In this document: positions 51,484-59,408 of the stretch, piece after piece
Numbering within the stretch: position 1 is the stretch's first letter
Layout of the letters: each line of letters opens with the position of its first letter
Assembly (NCBI RefSeq): GCF_002514725.1
Contig: NZ_NTLB01000004.1
Coordinates: 248,001-312,000 of the forward strand
Direction: 5' to 3'
DNA from: Mangrovitalea sediminis
GTDB lineage: Bacteria; Pseudomonadota; Gammaproteobacteria; Pseudomonadales; Oleiphilaceae
Length of the DNA: 64,000 nucleotides
Program-made: the position numbers and the translations under genes
The notes under the pieces: generated by a model
What the model was told of the DNA's origin: nothing
The model's database searches: none
Seen by the model: the letters and a program-made list of their open reading frames with translations, nothing else

Positions 51484-53949
51484 ATGATCAAATACTTGGG
51501 GTGGAATTCCTGGTTCTTTACCCTGTTGCGTAAGCTGTTGTATCTCTGGGTGAGGACCGATGTTGTCGGTGCCAGCCGAGAAGAGCTCGAACTCGATCCG
51601 AACAAGCCGATCTGCTACGTACTACAATACAGCTCCCTCTCAAGCCGCCTGGTGCTCGAACAGGAGGTTCTTCGGGCTGGACTGCCGTCTTCCCAGCAGC
51701 CCATGACGTTTCCCGACGGTCCCCGCCGCTCGTTCTTTTTCCTTTATCAGCGTCAAGGACGCCTGTTTCAACGGCGCCACACGCCGGCCCTGACCAGCCG
51801 CCTCAAGCAGCTGGTCCATGCAGCCGTCGCTGATACGTCGCTGGACGTGCAGATCGTCCCCGTGTCGCTATTCTGGGGTCGTGCACCGGACAAAGAACGC
51901 TCGTTGGTCAAACTCCTGCTCAGCGACAGCTGGTCTGTCGCCGGTCGACTGCAGAAACTGCTGGTCATCCTGATTCACGGCCGGGCGACATTCGTCCAAT
52001 TCAACAAAGCGATCTCGTTGCGGCATGTCGTCGACGAGTTCCCGGACAGCGAGGAACGCGCCACCCGCAAACTGGCCCGGGTCTTGAGGGTTCATTTCCG
52101 CCGTGTTCGCCAAGCCGTGATCGGCCCGGACCTATCGCACCGCCGCACCCTCGTGGAATCCCTGATTCGCACACCGGCGGTAAAGGACGCCATTCGAGAA
52201 GCGGCCAAGCAGGACGACCTGCCACCGGAAAAAGTGAAGATGAAAGCATGGCGATATGCTGACGAAATCGCCTCCAATATGTCCATCGCCACCATACGCT
52301 TCCTGGAGACGATCCTGTCGTGGCTGTGGAACCGGATCTATAACGGTATCGCCATCAATCGCATCGACACCGTGCGGGAGATCGCACGGGACCAGACCGT
52401 CGTCTACGTGCCCTGCCACCGCTCACATATCGACTATCTGCTGCTGTCCTATGTGTTGTACAAAAACGGACTGACACCGCCACACATTGCCGCAGGCATC
52501 AACCTCAACATGCCCATTGTCGGCCCAATCCTGCGTCGTGGCGGAGCCTTTTTCATGCGCCGCAGCTTCAAGAACAATCCGCTGTATAGCACCGTCTTCA
52601 ACGAGTATATGCACTTCGTCTTCTCCGGCGGCTATTCCGTGGAATACTTCGTCGAAGGTGGTCGCAGCCGTACCGGGCGCATGCTGTCGCCCCGCGCCGG
52701 CATGCTGGCAATGACCGTGCGCAGTTACCTGCGCGACCATCAAAAGCCCCTGGTATTCGTCCCCGTGTATTTCGGCTACGAAAAGGTTCTAGAGGCGCGC
52801 ACGTACCTGGGCGAATTACGAGGACGCAAGAAGCAGAAAGAAAGCGTTTTCGGACTTTTCAAATCGCTGCGCTCGCTGCGCAACTCCTTCGGGCGCGTCG
52901 CGGTCAACTTCGGTGAGCCCATCCCGCTGGCCGCCTTCCTCGATAAGGAGCGCCCCAGCTGGCGCCAGGAAGCCTACGACAGCGAGTACCGTCCAAAATG
53001 GCTGGGCGAAGCGGTGGATAACCTCGCCGTCGAGGTCGCCACCCACATCAATGAAGCGGCGGCGATCAATCCGGTCAATCTTCTCGCCCTGGTCATGCTG
53101 TCTACCGAACGCCTGGCCATGGACGAACGCATGCTGGCGCGACAGATGGAGTTCTTTGCGGAGTTCATGCGTGCCTCGCCCTATAGCGAATACTGCACCA
53201 TCCCCGTCGGCAAGGGGCAGGAATGGATTCACTACGCGGAAATCATGGGGTTGGTCGAGCGCCAGAAACAGCAGTTGGGCGACATCATCACACTGGAAGG
53301 CAACAACGCCATCCTGATGACGTTCTACCGCAACAACATCCAGCACCTGTATGCGATTCCGGCCTTGATTGCGTGCATGTTCCAGAACAACAGCACGCTG
53401 GAGCGCGAGCGCATCGTTTTCCTGATCAGCTCCATCTATCCCTACATCAAGGCAGAGCTGTTCCTGCGCTGGTCGGCAGAAGAAGTCGAGGCGGTGATCG
53501 ATCACTGGATCGATATCATGATCGAGAAAGAACTGCTGACGCTTCAGGGTAATGTTGTCTATCGGCCGGTAACCGGCTCCGAACAGGCCGTACGCCTGCG
53601 CGCACTTTCGCGCTTCATTATCCAGATCCTAGAACGCTACTACATCAGCATCGCGGTTCTCCGCAAACAGGGGTCAGGGAAGATTACCGCGGCCGAACTG
53701 GAGGAACAAAGCAGCCTGATGGCCCAGAGAATGTCGATTCTGTTCGGACTCAATGCGCCTGAATTCTTCGACAAGGCCCTGTTCCGCAACTTCATTCACC
53801 ATCTCAAGAAAAACGAGATACTGACGACCGACGACGATGGCAAGCTGATCTACACCTCGGGACTGGACGAAGTTGCGGAAGATGCGCGGCTGGTCTTGAA
53901 CGTAGAAATGCGCCAGTCGATCCTTCAGGTCACCATGATGGAGTCCTAA
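51484..53949 (+). CDS. plsB: Glycerol-3-phosphate acyltransferase PlsB
   Basis: The 821-residue enzyme acylates glycerol-3-phosphate at sn-1, the first step of phospholipid synthesis. It carries the acyltransferase motif with the catalytic HxxxxD (VPCHRSHIDYLLLSYVLY), the substrate motif FVEGGRSRTGRMLSPR and GAFFMRRSF. Length matches E. coli PlsB (about 807). The ATG at 51484 follows GTGGAGCCTGC; an earlier in-frame start at 51457 lacks such a site. It stands alone with a long 5' region, and converges on rsmJ with 7 bases between stops. PlsB links to the acyl-CoA/acyl-ACP pool also used by the reductase. Confidence 0.96.
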   Translation: MIKYLGWNSWFFTLLRKLLYLWVRTDVVGASREELELDPNKPICYVLQYSSLSSRLVLEQEVLRAGLPSSQQPMTFPDGPRRSFFFLYQRQGRLFQRRHTPALTSRLKQLVHAAVADTSLDVQIVPVSLFWGRAPDKERSLVKLLLSDSWSVAGRLQKLLVILIHGRATFVQFNKAISLRHVVDEFPDSEERATRKLARVLRVHFRRVRQAVIGPDLSHRRTLVESLIRTPAVKDAIREAAKQDDLPPEKVKMKAWRYADEIASNMSIATIRFLETILSWLWNRIYNGIAINRIDTVREIARDQTVVYVPCHRSHIDYLLLSYVLYKNGLTPPHIAAGINLNMPIVGPILRRGGAFFMRRSFKNNPLYSTVFNEYMHFVFSGGYSVEYFVEGGRSRTGRMLSPRAGMLAMTVRSYLRDHQKPLVFVPVYFGYEKVLEARTYLGELRGRKKQKESVFGLFKSLRSLRNSFGRVAVNFGEPIPLAAFLDKERPSWRQEAYDSEYRPKWLGEAVDNLAVEVATHINEAAAINPVNLLALVMLSTERLAMDERMLARQMEFFAEFMRASPYSEYCTIPVGKGQEWIHYAEIMGLVERQKQQLGDIITLEGNNAILMTFYRNNIQHLYAIPALIACMFQNNSTLERERIVFLISSIYPYIKAELFLRWSAEEVEAVIDHWIDIMIEKELLTLQGNVVYRPVTGSEQAVRLRALSRFIIQILERYYISIAVLRKQGSGKITAAELEEQSSLMAQRMSILFGLNAPEFFDKALFRNFIHHLKKNEILTTDDDGKLIYTSGLDEVAEDARLVLNVEMRQSILQVTMMES

Positions 53950-53956
53950 GGCAGAT

Positions 53957-54769
53957 TCAGTCCAGGGCGCGCAGGGTGTAAAGGTCGTAACGGCTACTCT
54001 TGCCTTCCAGCGCATGGGAGGGCGCCGGCCCCGCCAGGGGCGGCGCCTTGCGTGGACGCTTGACCACCACCCTGCAACGTGCCGCCTGCAATGCCGCCGG
54101 CAATAACCGGTCAGCATCGAGATCGTCCCCCACCAGGTCCCTGAAGACGCGCATTTCCTTTTTCACCAGCGCAGACTGTTGTCCACGGTGAGGAAACATC
54201 GGGTCCAGGTACACGACATCAGCTACCTCTTCGGCGGCCTCAAGATAGCCCGCTGCATCCGCCGCCTGAAGTTTCATTCGTGCGATGATCGGCGCCAGCT
54301 CCGGGTCTTGCGACGCCCTCGCCAGACCATCCTCCAACAGGGCATGGACCACGGGGGAGCGCTCCAGTAGCAACATCGAGCAACCCAGTGTGGCCAATAC
54401 AAAGGCATCCTGACCCAGCCCGGCGGTGGCATCGAGCACAGACGGAATACGACGGGCACGACTCAGCCCTACAGCCTTGGCCACCAACTGCCCGCGGCCA
54501 CCGCCATGCAAACGGCGAAAAGCCGCCTTGCCGCCGGAAAAATCGACAATGACAGGTCCTGGGGCACCTCGGCCGGTGACTCTCAAAGCCAAACCTTGAT
54601 GATCCAACCAAACCAGAAGACCCCCTGGAGCCATCTCTCGTGGCGCCTGAGGGCCCAGATAAGGCAACTGGAGTCGCTGCGCCCAGCCTTCAGCCTCAGG
54701 CGCCAATGACGCCTCACCACAGGCGACGCCCAGCAGCGCTGCTCCAACAGAATCTTCAGTGTTTTTCAT
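53957..54769 (-). CDS. rsmJ: 16S rRNA (guanine(1516)-N(2))-methyltransferase RsmJ
   Basis: This 270-residue class I methyltransferase has [19 protein letters not shown] as motif I and [26 protein letters not shown] split as [14 protein letters not shown] and [10 protein letters not shown], the RsmJ-typical active-site region (N/DPPY-like DPMFP). It modifies G1516 of 16S rRNA in E. coli. Length is a little above the E. coli protein (250). It converges on plsB. The small unknown gene at 54797 lies 27 bases upstream of its start on the same strand and may be co-transcribed. Confidence 0.93.
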   Translation of the reverse strand: MKNTEDSVGAALLGVACGEASLAPEAEGWAQRLQLPYLGPQAPREMAPGGLLVWLDHQGLALRVTGRGAPGPVIVDFSGGKAAFRRLHGGGRGQLVAKAVGLSRARRIPSVLDATAGLGQDAFVLATLGCSMLLLERSPVVHALLEDGLARASQDPELAPIIARMKLQAADAAGYLEAAEEVADVVYLDPMFPHRGQQSALVKKEMRVFRDLVGDDLDADRLLPAALQAARCRVVVKRPRKAPPLAGPAPSHALEGKSSRYDLYTLRALD

Positions 54770-54796
54770 GAGGCACTTAGGGATAGGAAATGACTA

Positions 54797-55132
54797 TCAG
54801 GCGCGGACGTCGATACCGGCAATCTCGACACCCTGCGTCTGGGACTGGGTAGCAACATCCGTATAGGCCTTCTGGGCCTGCAGGCCACGCAAAGGCACCT
54901 GGTCGGCACGGAAGCGCTGTAACCGAACCCCTTCACTGGATGCACTTTCTTCAACGGGCCGATTGGATGTACGCGTACGCCCCCCGGTCGCATTCTGACC
55001 GGTGGTGTTTTGATCGTTTTTCGACGTTACCCGTTCAGGGGCCGTCGATGCATCGGGCTGACGCGGCGGTTCCCGTCGCACCCTATCGGGTACAGGGACC
55101 GGCAGGCCAACACCGTTGATACCACCCACCAT
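54797..55132 (-). CDS. Unknown small protein, low complexity
   Basis: The 111-residue protein (ATG at 55132, with GGAGG about 10 bases upstream) has a short N-terminal segment MVGGINGVGLPVPVPDRV, a hydrophilic central part rich in S, T, N, R and P, and a conserved-looking C-terminus LRGLQAQKAYTDVATQSQ plus GVEIAGIDVRA. Similar small proteins ending in G(V/I)D-type tails are familiar from pseudomonads but unnamed. I do not recognise a domain. It lies between rsmJ and uppP on the same strand. The central region looks disordered; no membrane or signal segment is seen. Confidence 0.65.
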   Translation of the reverse strand: MVGGINGVGLPVPVPDRVRREPPRQPDASTAPERVTSKNDQNTTGQNATGGRTRTSNRPVEESASSEGVRLQRFRADQVPLRGLQAQKAYTDVATQSQTQGVEIAGIDVRA

Positions 55133-55206
55133 AAACCGACACTTCCTCCAGCCTATCAGGCCGGGCAATTAGGCAAGGTTTCTTTCAGGGACAAGCCAAT
55201 AATGGA

Positions 55207-56004
55207 TTATAGCAACACAACCAGCAGTACACCGCCTAACAACAAACGATACACCACATAAGGCATAAAACCGAAGCGATCCAAATAACGCAAAAAGAAG
55301 TGGATGCACAGGATGGCACTGACGAACGACAGCAGAGCCCCCAGACCCACCTGCCCCCAATGCGCACCGGTTCCCGCTTGAATCAGCTCCAGTGTTTTCA
55401 GGAGACCGGCAGCCGCAATCAGCGGTATCGACAGCAGAAAGGAAAACCGTGCCGCAGCCTGACGCTGAAACCCCAGCAGCAATGCTGTGGTCATGGTAAT
55501 CCCTGAGCGCGAAGTGCCGGGAATCAAGGCTAATGCCTGTGACAGACCGATCAACAACGCCGCTCGCCATCCCAACTCGCTCATGGGCAGCTTTTCCGAA
55601 CCACGGCGATCGGCCCAACCAAGAGCGAGACCGAAAACAATGGTCGCCACCGCAATCACCAGCCCGGACCGTAAGTGCTGCTCGATGAACGATTCCAGCA
55701 GGATACCGATCAGTCCGGCGGGTACCGTAGCCAGGACAATCTGCAGCCCCAGACGGCCACCCGCATCCAACTCCCGGCGCACCAGACTCCCAAGCGTTCC
55801 CCGAATAAGCCGGACAATATCCTGCCGAAAGTACCAAACAACCGCCAGCAGGGTGCCGACATGCACGGCCACGTCAAACGCCAGCCCCTGATCAGGCCAC
55901 CCCAACAACGTGGAAGGTAGGATCAGGTGGGCGGAACTGCTGATGGGCAGGAATTCGGTAAAGCCCTGGATTAGCGCCAGGAAAAAAATGTGGAACAGTG
56001 ACAT
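55207..56004 (-). CDS. uppP: Undecaprenyl-diphosphatase UppP
   Basis: The 265-residue membrane enzyme dephosphorylates undecaprenyl diphosphate to recycle the lipid carrier for cell-wall synthesis. It has the family motifs QGFTEFLPISSSAHLIL and IPGTSRSGITMTTALLLGF, with around eight membrane helices. The ATG at 56004 lies one base beyond the tsaB stop (56006), so the two genes are tightly coupled. Length matches E. coli UppP (273). An in-frame frame extends further upstream into tsaB, but that portion lacks a signal or motif. Confidence 0.93.
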   Translation of the reverse strand: MSLFHIFFLALIQGFTEFLPISSSAHLILPSTLLGWPDQGLAFDVAVHVGTLLAVVWYFRQDIVRLIRGTLGSLVRRELDAGGRLGLQIVLATVPAGLIGILLESFIEQHLRSGLVIAVATIVFGLALGWADRRGSEKLPMSELGWRAALLIGLSQALALIPGTSRSGITMTTALLLGFQRQAAARFSFLLSIPLIAAAGLLKTLELIQAGTGAHWGQVGLGALLSFVSAILCIHFFLRYLDRFGFMPYVVYRLLLGGVLLVVLL

Positions 56005-56005
56005 A

Positions 56006-56695
56006 TCAGCGCCCCGGCATCTTCTGCCAAGCGACTTCATCGCGTAGGTAGACAGGTTGAGCCTGAGCGGCATCGATCGCCGCGCCCTCGAGCCAGGCCT
56101 GCTGGGCCAGCAGGGCAATCGCACCAGCCGTCGGTATAGCCTCCAGCAAACGCTCGGTCACTGCGTCGCAGACCGACTTTGGCATCTCGTCACATAGCAG
56201 CCAACCGGCACCGGCTCCGAGCCAGCGCTCGTCTCCACCTATCGTCGGTAAGGAAAGCCTGTCCGGTGGGCAAACCCGTTCTTCCTCGAGAGGCTGCACC
56301 CTTCCCTCTTCAACCCGAAAGGTTCCCCAGTAGACCTCTGCCATGCGCGCATCGAATGCCACCGCCACCGGCCCTGGGTTCTGCTCACGAGCCACCAATG
56401 CCGTCGCGGCCAGCGAGGAAACCGGCAGCACGGGCTTTCCGAGCCCGTATGCCAGCCCTTGCACGATGCCGGCAGCAATACGTAACCCCGTAAACGACCC
56501 AGGCCCCCGCCCAAAGGCCAGGGCGTCCAGATCGGCAGGTTTCAGAGCGGACTGCCGCAACAGCTCGCGGATCATGGGCATAATGCGACGGGTATGCATG
56601 CGCGGCGCATTCTCGAACTGCTCGATGATCTGTCCGTCCAGGTTCAGAGCAACGGAGCAACCTTCGGCAGTAGTGTCCAGGGCGAGGAGTTTCAT
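56006..56695 (-). CDS. tsaB: tRNA threonylcarbamoyladenosine synthesis protein TsaB
   Basis: The 229-residue protein (YeaZ) forms the t6A-synthesising complex with TsaD and TsaE that modifies adenosine 37 of ANN-decoding tRNAs. The N-terminal ASKHA fold shows LLALDTTAEGCSVAL and ALAFGRGPGSFTGLRIAAGI, the family signature. A TTG codon six residues upstream (56713) is open in frame, but the ATG at 56695 gives the normal length. It is followed directly by uppP. The gene lies 54 bases after adk on the same strand, so adk-tsaB-uppP may form one transcript. Confidence 0.95.
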   Translation of the reverse strand: MKLLALDTTAEGCSVALNLDGQIIEQFENAPRMHTRRIMPMIRELLRQSALKPADLDALAFGRGPGSFTGLRIAAGIVQGLAYGLGKPVLPVSSLAATALVAREQNPGPVAVAFDARMAEVYWGTFRVEEGRVQPLEEERVCPPDRLSLPTIGGDERWLGAGAGWLLCDEMPKSVCDAVTERLLEAIPTAGAIALLAQQAWLEGAAIDAAQAQPVYLRDEVAWQKMPGR

Positions 56696-56749
56696 TTGGC
56701 GTTGAGTCGGCAAAGCGCCCAGAGATCGGCTCTCCGGACGCTTGCGGCC

Positions 56750-57403
56750 TTACTTGAGCTGGGCAAAAATCTGATCGCGGATGGAGTCGACAGACCCGAT
56801 ACCCTTGACCAAGACATAGGTGGGCGCTTCAAGCGGCGCGGCCTGCGCCCAGTCGCGATAGTAGCCAACCAGCGGTGCAGTCTGAGAGTGGTATACCTGC
56901 AGGCGCTTACGTACGGTTTCCTCGCGGTCGTCTTCCCGCTGGATCAGGGGTTCGCCGGTCACGTCATCGACACCGGACTCTTTGGGCGGATTGTAATTGA
57001 CATGATAGATCCGACCGCTGCCCTCATGGACTCGACGTCCGGACAGTCGATTGACGATCTCTTCGTCTTCGACGGCGATCTCAACCACGTAGTCAATGGC
57101 AATTCCCTGGCTGCGCAGCGCTTCCGCTTGCGGGATAGTCCGCGGGAAGCCATCAAGCAGAAAACCGTTACGGCAATCGTCCTGCTGAATCCGGTCTTCG
57201 ATTAGTGCGATGATGGTTTCATCGGAAACCAGCCCACCACTGGCCATGACTTCCTTGACCTTTTGTCCCAGCGGTGTACCCGCCCGAACAGCGGCACGCA
57301 ACATGTCGCCTGTTGAAATCTGCGGAATGTCGAACTTCTCGGTAATAAACTGGGCTTGAGTTCCCTTGCCCGCACCGGGTGCACCTAACAGGATCACTTT
57401 CAT
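56750..57403 (-). CDS. adk: Adenylate kinase
   Basis: The 217-residue enzyme interconverts ATP, AMP and 2 ADP. It has the P-loop [14 protein letters not shown], the NMP-binding region [24 protein letters not shown] and the LID segment [20 protein letters not shown]. No zinc-finger cysteines are present in the LID. Length matches the long bacterial form (about 214-218). ATG at 57403 has GGGGAG about 10 bases upstream. It is the first of a minus-strand group with tsaB and uppP. Confidence 0.97.
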   Translation of the reverse strand: MKVILLGAPGAGKGTQAQFITEKFDIPQISTGDMLRAAVRAGTPLGQKVKEVMASGGLVSDETIIALIEDRIQQDDCRNGFLLDGFPRTIPQAEALRSQGIAIDYVVEIAVEDEEIVNRLSGRRVHEGSGRIYHVNYNPPKESGVDDVTGEPLIQREDDREETVRKRLQVYHSQTAPLVGYYRDWAQAAPLEAPTYVLVKGIGSVDSIRDQIFAQLK

Positions 57404-57876
57404 GGTTGGCTTGCTCCCCTTCATTGAAAAAAATGGCTGGGTCATGCGGCAAAGCACCGTTTCCGGAGCCCGTACCGCTTATCGGAGACATCACTGCACC
57501 AACAATGCCCCATGTCAGATCCTGGATCTGACTCCCTAATTGGCTACGTATCGGCGACCATGTCGCTCGACACATCAATATCTCATGTGGCACGCAACCG
57601 ACGTTTCACCACCCAAAAGATGGCCCCGGCCCGTTCGCCGTATTCTTGTTATGTATTGGGGGATTCGGGTCTTCAACAACCGGAAGGTCCAACTGGTGCG
57701 CCCCCACTTCCGGCCCCATCAGATTTTGCTGAGCGGAGCATTATACGAAGAGGAAGGGGGGAGAGAAAGGGGAGCCTGCAACCAAGAGCCGTCAGTGCCG
57801 TTTGGCACACAACCCATCTGGTAACAGCGGAGACTGGCATGAAGCTACTGCCAGCAGCAGCAAAACCCTTGCAGTA
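57404..57876. other. Intergenic region upstream of adk
   Basis: This 473-base stretch holds the adk promoter and the 3' flank of the YbaK-HDOD gene, both on the minus strand. I see no gene. A perfect 8-bp palindrome with 3-base loop, GTCAGATC-CTG-GATCTGAC (57514-57532), may be a hairpin or a small operator. Open frames here look like chance. Confidence 0.5.
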
Positions 57877-59319
57877 TCAGGCCGCGAGCGCGTTTGCCAA
57901 GGCGTCCAGCTCACCGGCAGCTTCTTCGGTACAGACCATCAGTTCGCCCAGTGCCTGCTCATCCAGCCCAAGGGACTCAGCCAAGCCTTCAGGCGCTTCT
58001 TCGTTGAATTCGTCGCCAACCATTTCACGCTTGAGCAGGATATTCGCCAGTTGCACTGTCCAAATATAAGGCGCGTGCTCTCCCTGATAGCCGACATGCT
58101 GATGCATACCAGCAGACTTGATGACGGCTTCCGGTAATTGCCAGAGCTTGAGCAGAATGCCGCCGATAGCACCATGTCCCACCATGAGGACATCCTGCGC
58201 CTGCCCCATGCCGAAAACCTGCTGCTCGAGTGACGCCAACGGCTGCTCGGGGTTCGCATCCCTTAACTTGTTCAGCAGCCGAAATTCCGGGGGAAACAGG
58301 TGAGCGATCAGTAACAGGCCGAAGTTGTGCAGCAGGCCACACAGATAGGCCAGCGCCGGATCCATCCTGAGGGCGGGGTTCGCCCGTTCAGCAATCCGCT
58401 GACTTAAATAGGCGCAATAGAGGCTGTGACGCCAGAAAGCATCCAGTCCCAACATGCCGTCACGCGGCACGTTGAAGGCCCTGGAAGCCGCGATCCCCAT
58501 TGCCATATGGGCAACGCGCTCAAAACCGAGAACGCGGGTCACCGCATCCTGGACACTCTGGATATCGCCCTGATAATTGAACAACGCCGAACGGGCATAG
58601 CGCATGATCTGCGCCGCCAGGCTCGGATCGTGATCGATCAGCATCGACAATTCGCGTGCCGATGCATTGTCGTCCGCCGTCAACTGGAGAATACGCAACG
58701 CAATCGCCGGCATGGCCGGTAATCGGTAGAGCTTTTGCAGGCGGGCAGCGATGTCTTCCAGGGTAATACCGCTACAGACGGTCTTCTCGGACAAGTCGCA
58801 CACGGGCTGCATAATCGAAAAACGCGCCCGACTCGCACCCGCCATCGCCAAGCGGAAACTACGGCCATCCATCTCCAGCAGCGTGGTACGACAGCCGCTG
58901 GGCATGTAAAACACCTCCGCCGACAGCAACGCTTCCTCAACTACGACGGGCACACTGTACGCAGCACCGATGGGCGGATGCATCCCGGTTTCGCAGTCTG
59001 GAAACAACCGATCCGCCTGAGTGGCGGTCAGCGTCTGCAGTCGCCGCCCCGTGGAACGGCAGATGGCATCCACATCCAACGTCGCCTGATAGGGGTGAAC
59101 CGCCATGACCACACCTTTGAGATCGATCAGGAAGGTGGCCATGACCACCTTATCAGCGGGAACACCACTGGCAGCAATCGCCATAGCCAAGCTATCGACC
59201 CGGTCATGATGCAAGCACTGGAAGTCGATTCCCTTGCGATTGAAAAACTGACTCAAACGCACAGCTAGTGGCACAACGTTTACCTCGCCTTCAAACCACC
59301 CGAAGCAGGCAGTTTTCAT
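57877..59319 (-). CDS. YbaK/aminoacyl-tRNA deacylase-like domain fused to HDOD domain
   Basis: The 480-residue protein has an N-terminal YbaK/ProX-like domain (about residues 15-150: LSQFFNRKGIDFQCL, ASGVPADKVVMATFLID, GVVMAVHPYQATLDVDAI and a GMHPPIGAAY loop that replaces GISPLG). A HDOD domain follows (about 190-400: LPAMPAIALRILQLTADDNA, LSMLIDHDPSLAAQIMRYA and AYLCGLLHNFGLLLIAHLF). Where YbaK enzymes have the catalytic lysine (V-F/V-K-T-L), this sequence has methionine (VVMATF), so deacylase activity is unlikely. The domain may instead sense a ligand. GTG at 59322 or ATG at 59319 can start it. It is not co-directional with an obvious kinase gene. Confidence 0.88.
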   Translation of the reverse strand: MKTACFGWFEGEVNVVPLAVRLSQFFNRKGIDFQCLHHDRVDSLAMAIAASGVPADKVVMATFLIDLKGVVMAVHPYQATLDVDAICRSTGRRLQTLTATQADRLFPDCETGMHPPIGAAYSVPVVVEEALLSAEVFYMPSGCRTTLLEMDGRSFRLAMAGASRARFSIMQPVCDLSEKTVCSGITLEDIAARLQKLYRLPAMPAIALRILQLTADDNASARELSMLIDHDPSLAAQIMRYARSALFNYQGDIQSVQDAVTRVLGFERVAHMAMGIAASRAFNVPRDGMLGLDAFWRHSLYCAYLSQRIAERANPALRMDPALAYLCGLLHNFGLLLIAHLFPPEFRLLNKLRDANPEQPLASLEQQVFGMGQAQDVLMVGHGAIGGILLKLWQLPEAVIKSAGMHQHVGYQGEHAPYIWTVQLANILLKREMVGDEFNEEAPEGLAESLGLDEQALGELMVCTEEAAGELDALANALAA

Positions 59320-59408
59320 CACCTCAAGTCTAGTCTGCTCGCGTAAAAAACACCGCTACTACATCACAAATTAACTGTTCCAGAATGTTACCGCAAACGG
59401 ACAGGACA

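Noticed and set aside
57512-58137. Several overlapping plus-strand frames upstream of adk
   Set aside because: Mutually incompatible frames, partly antisense to the YbaK-HDOD gene; none has start signals.
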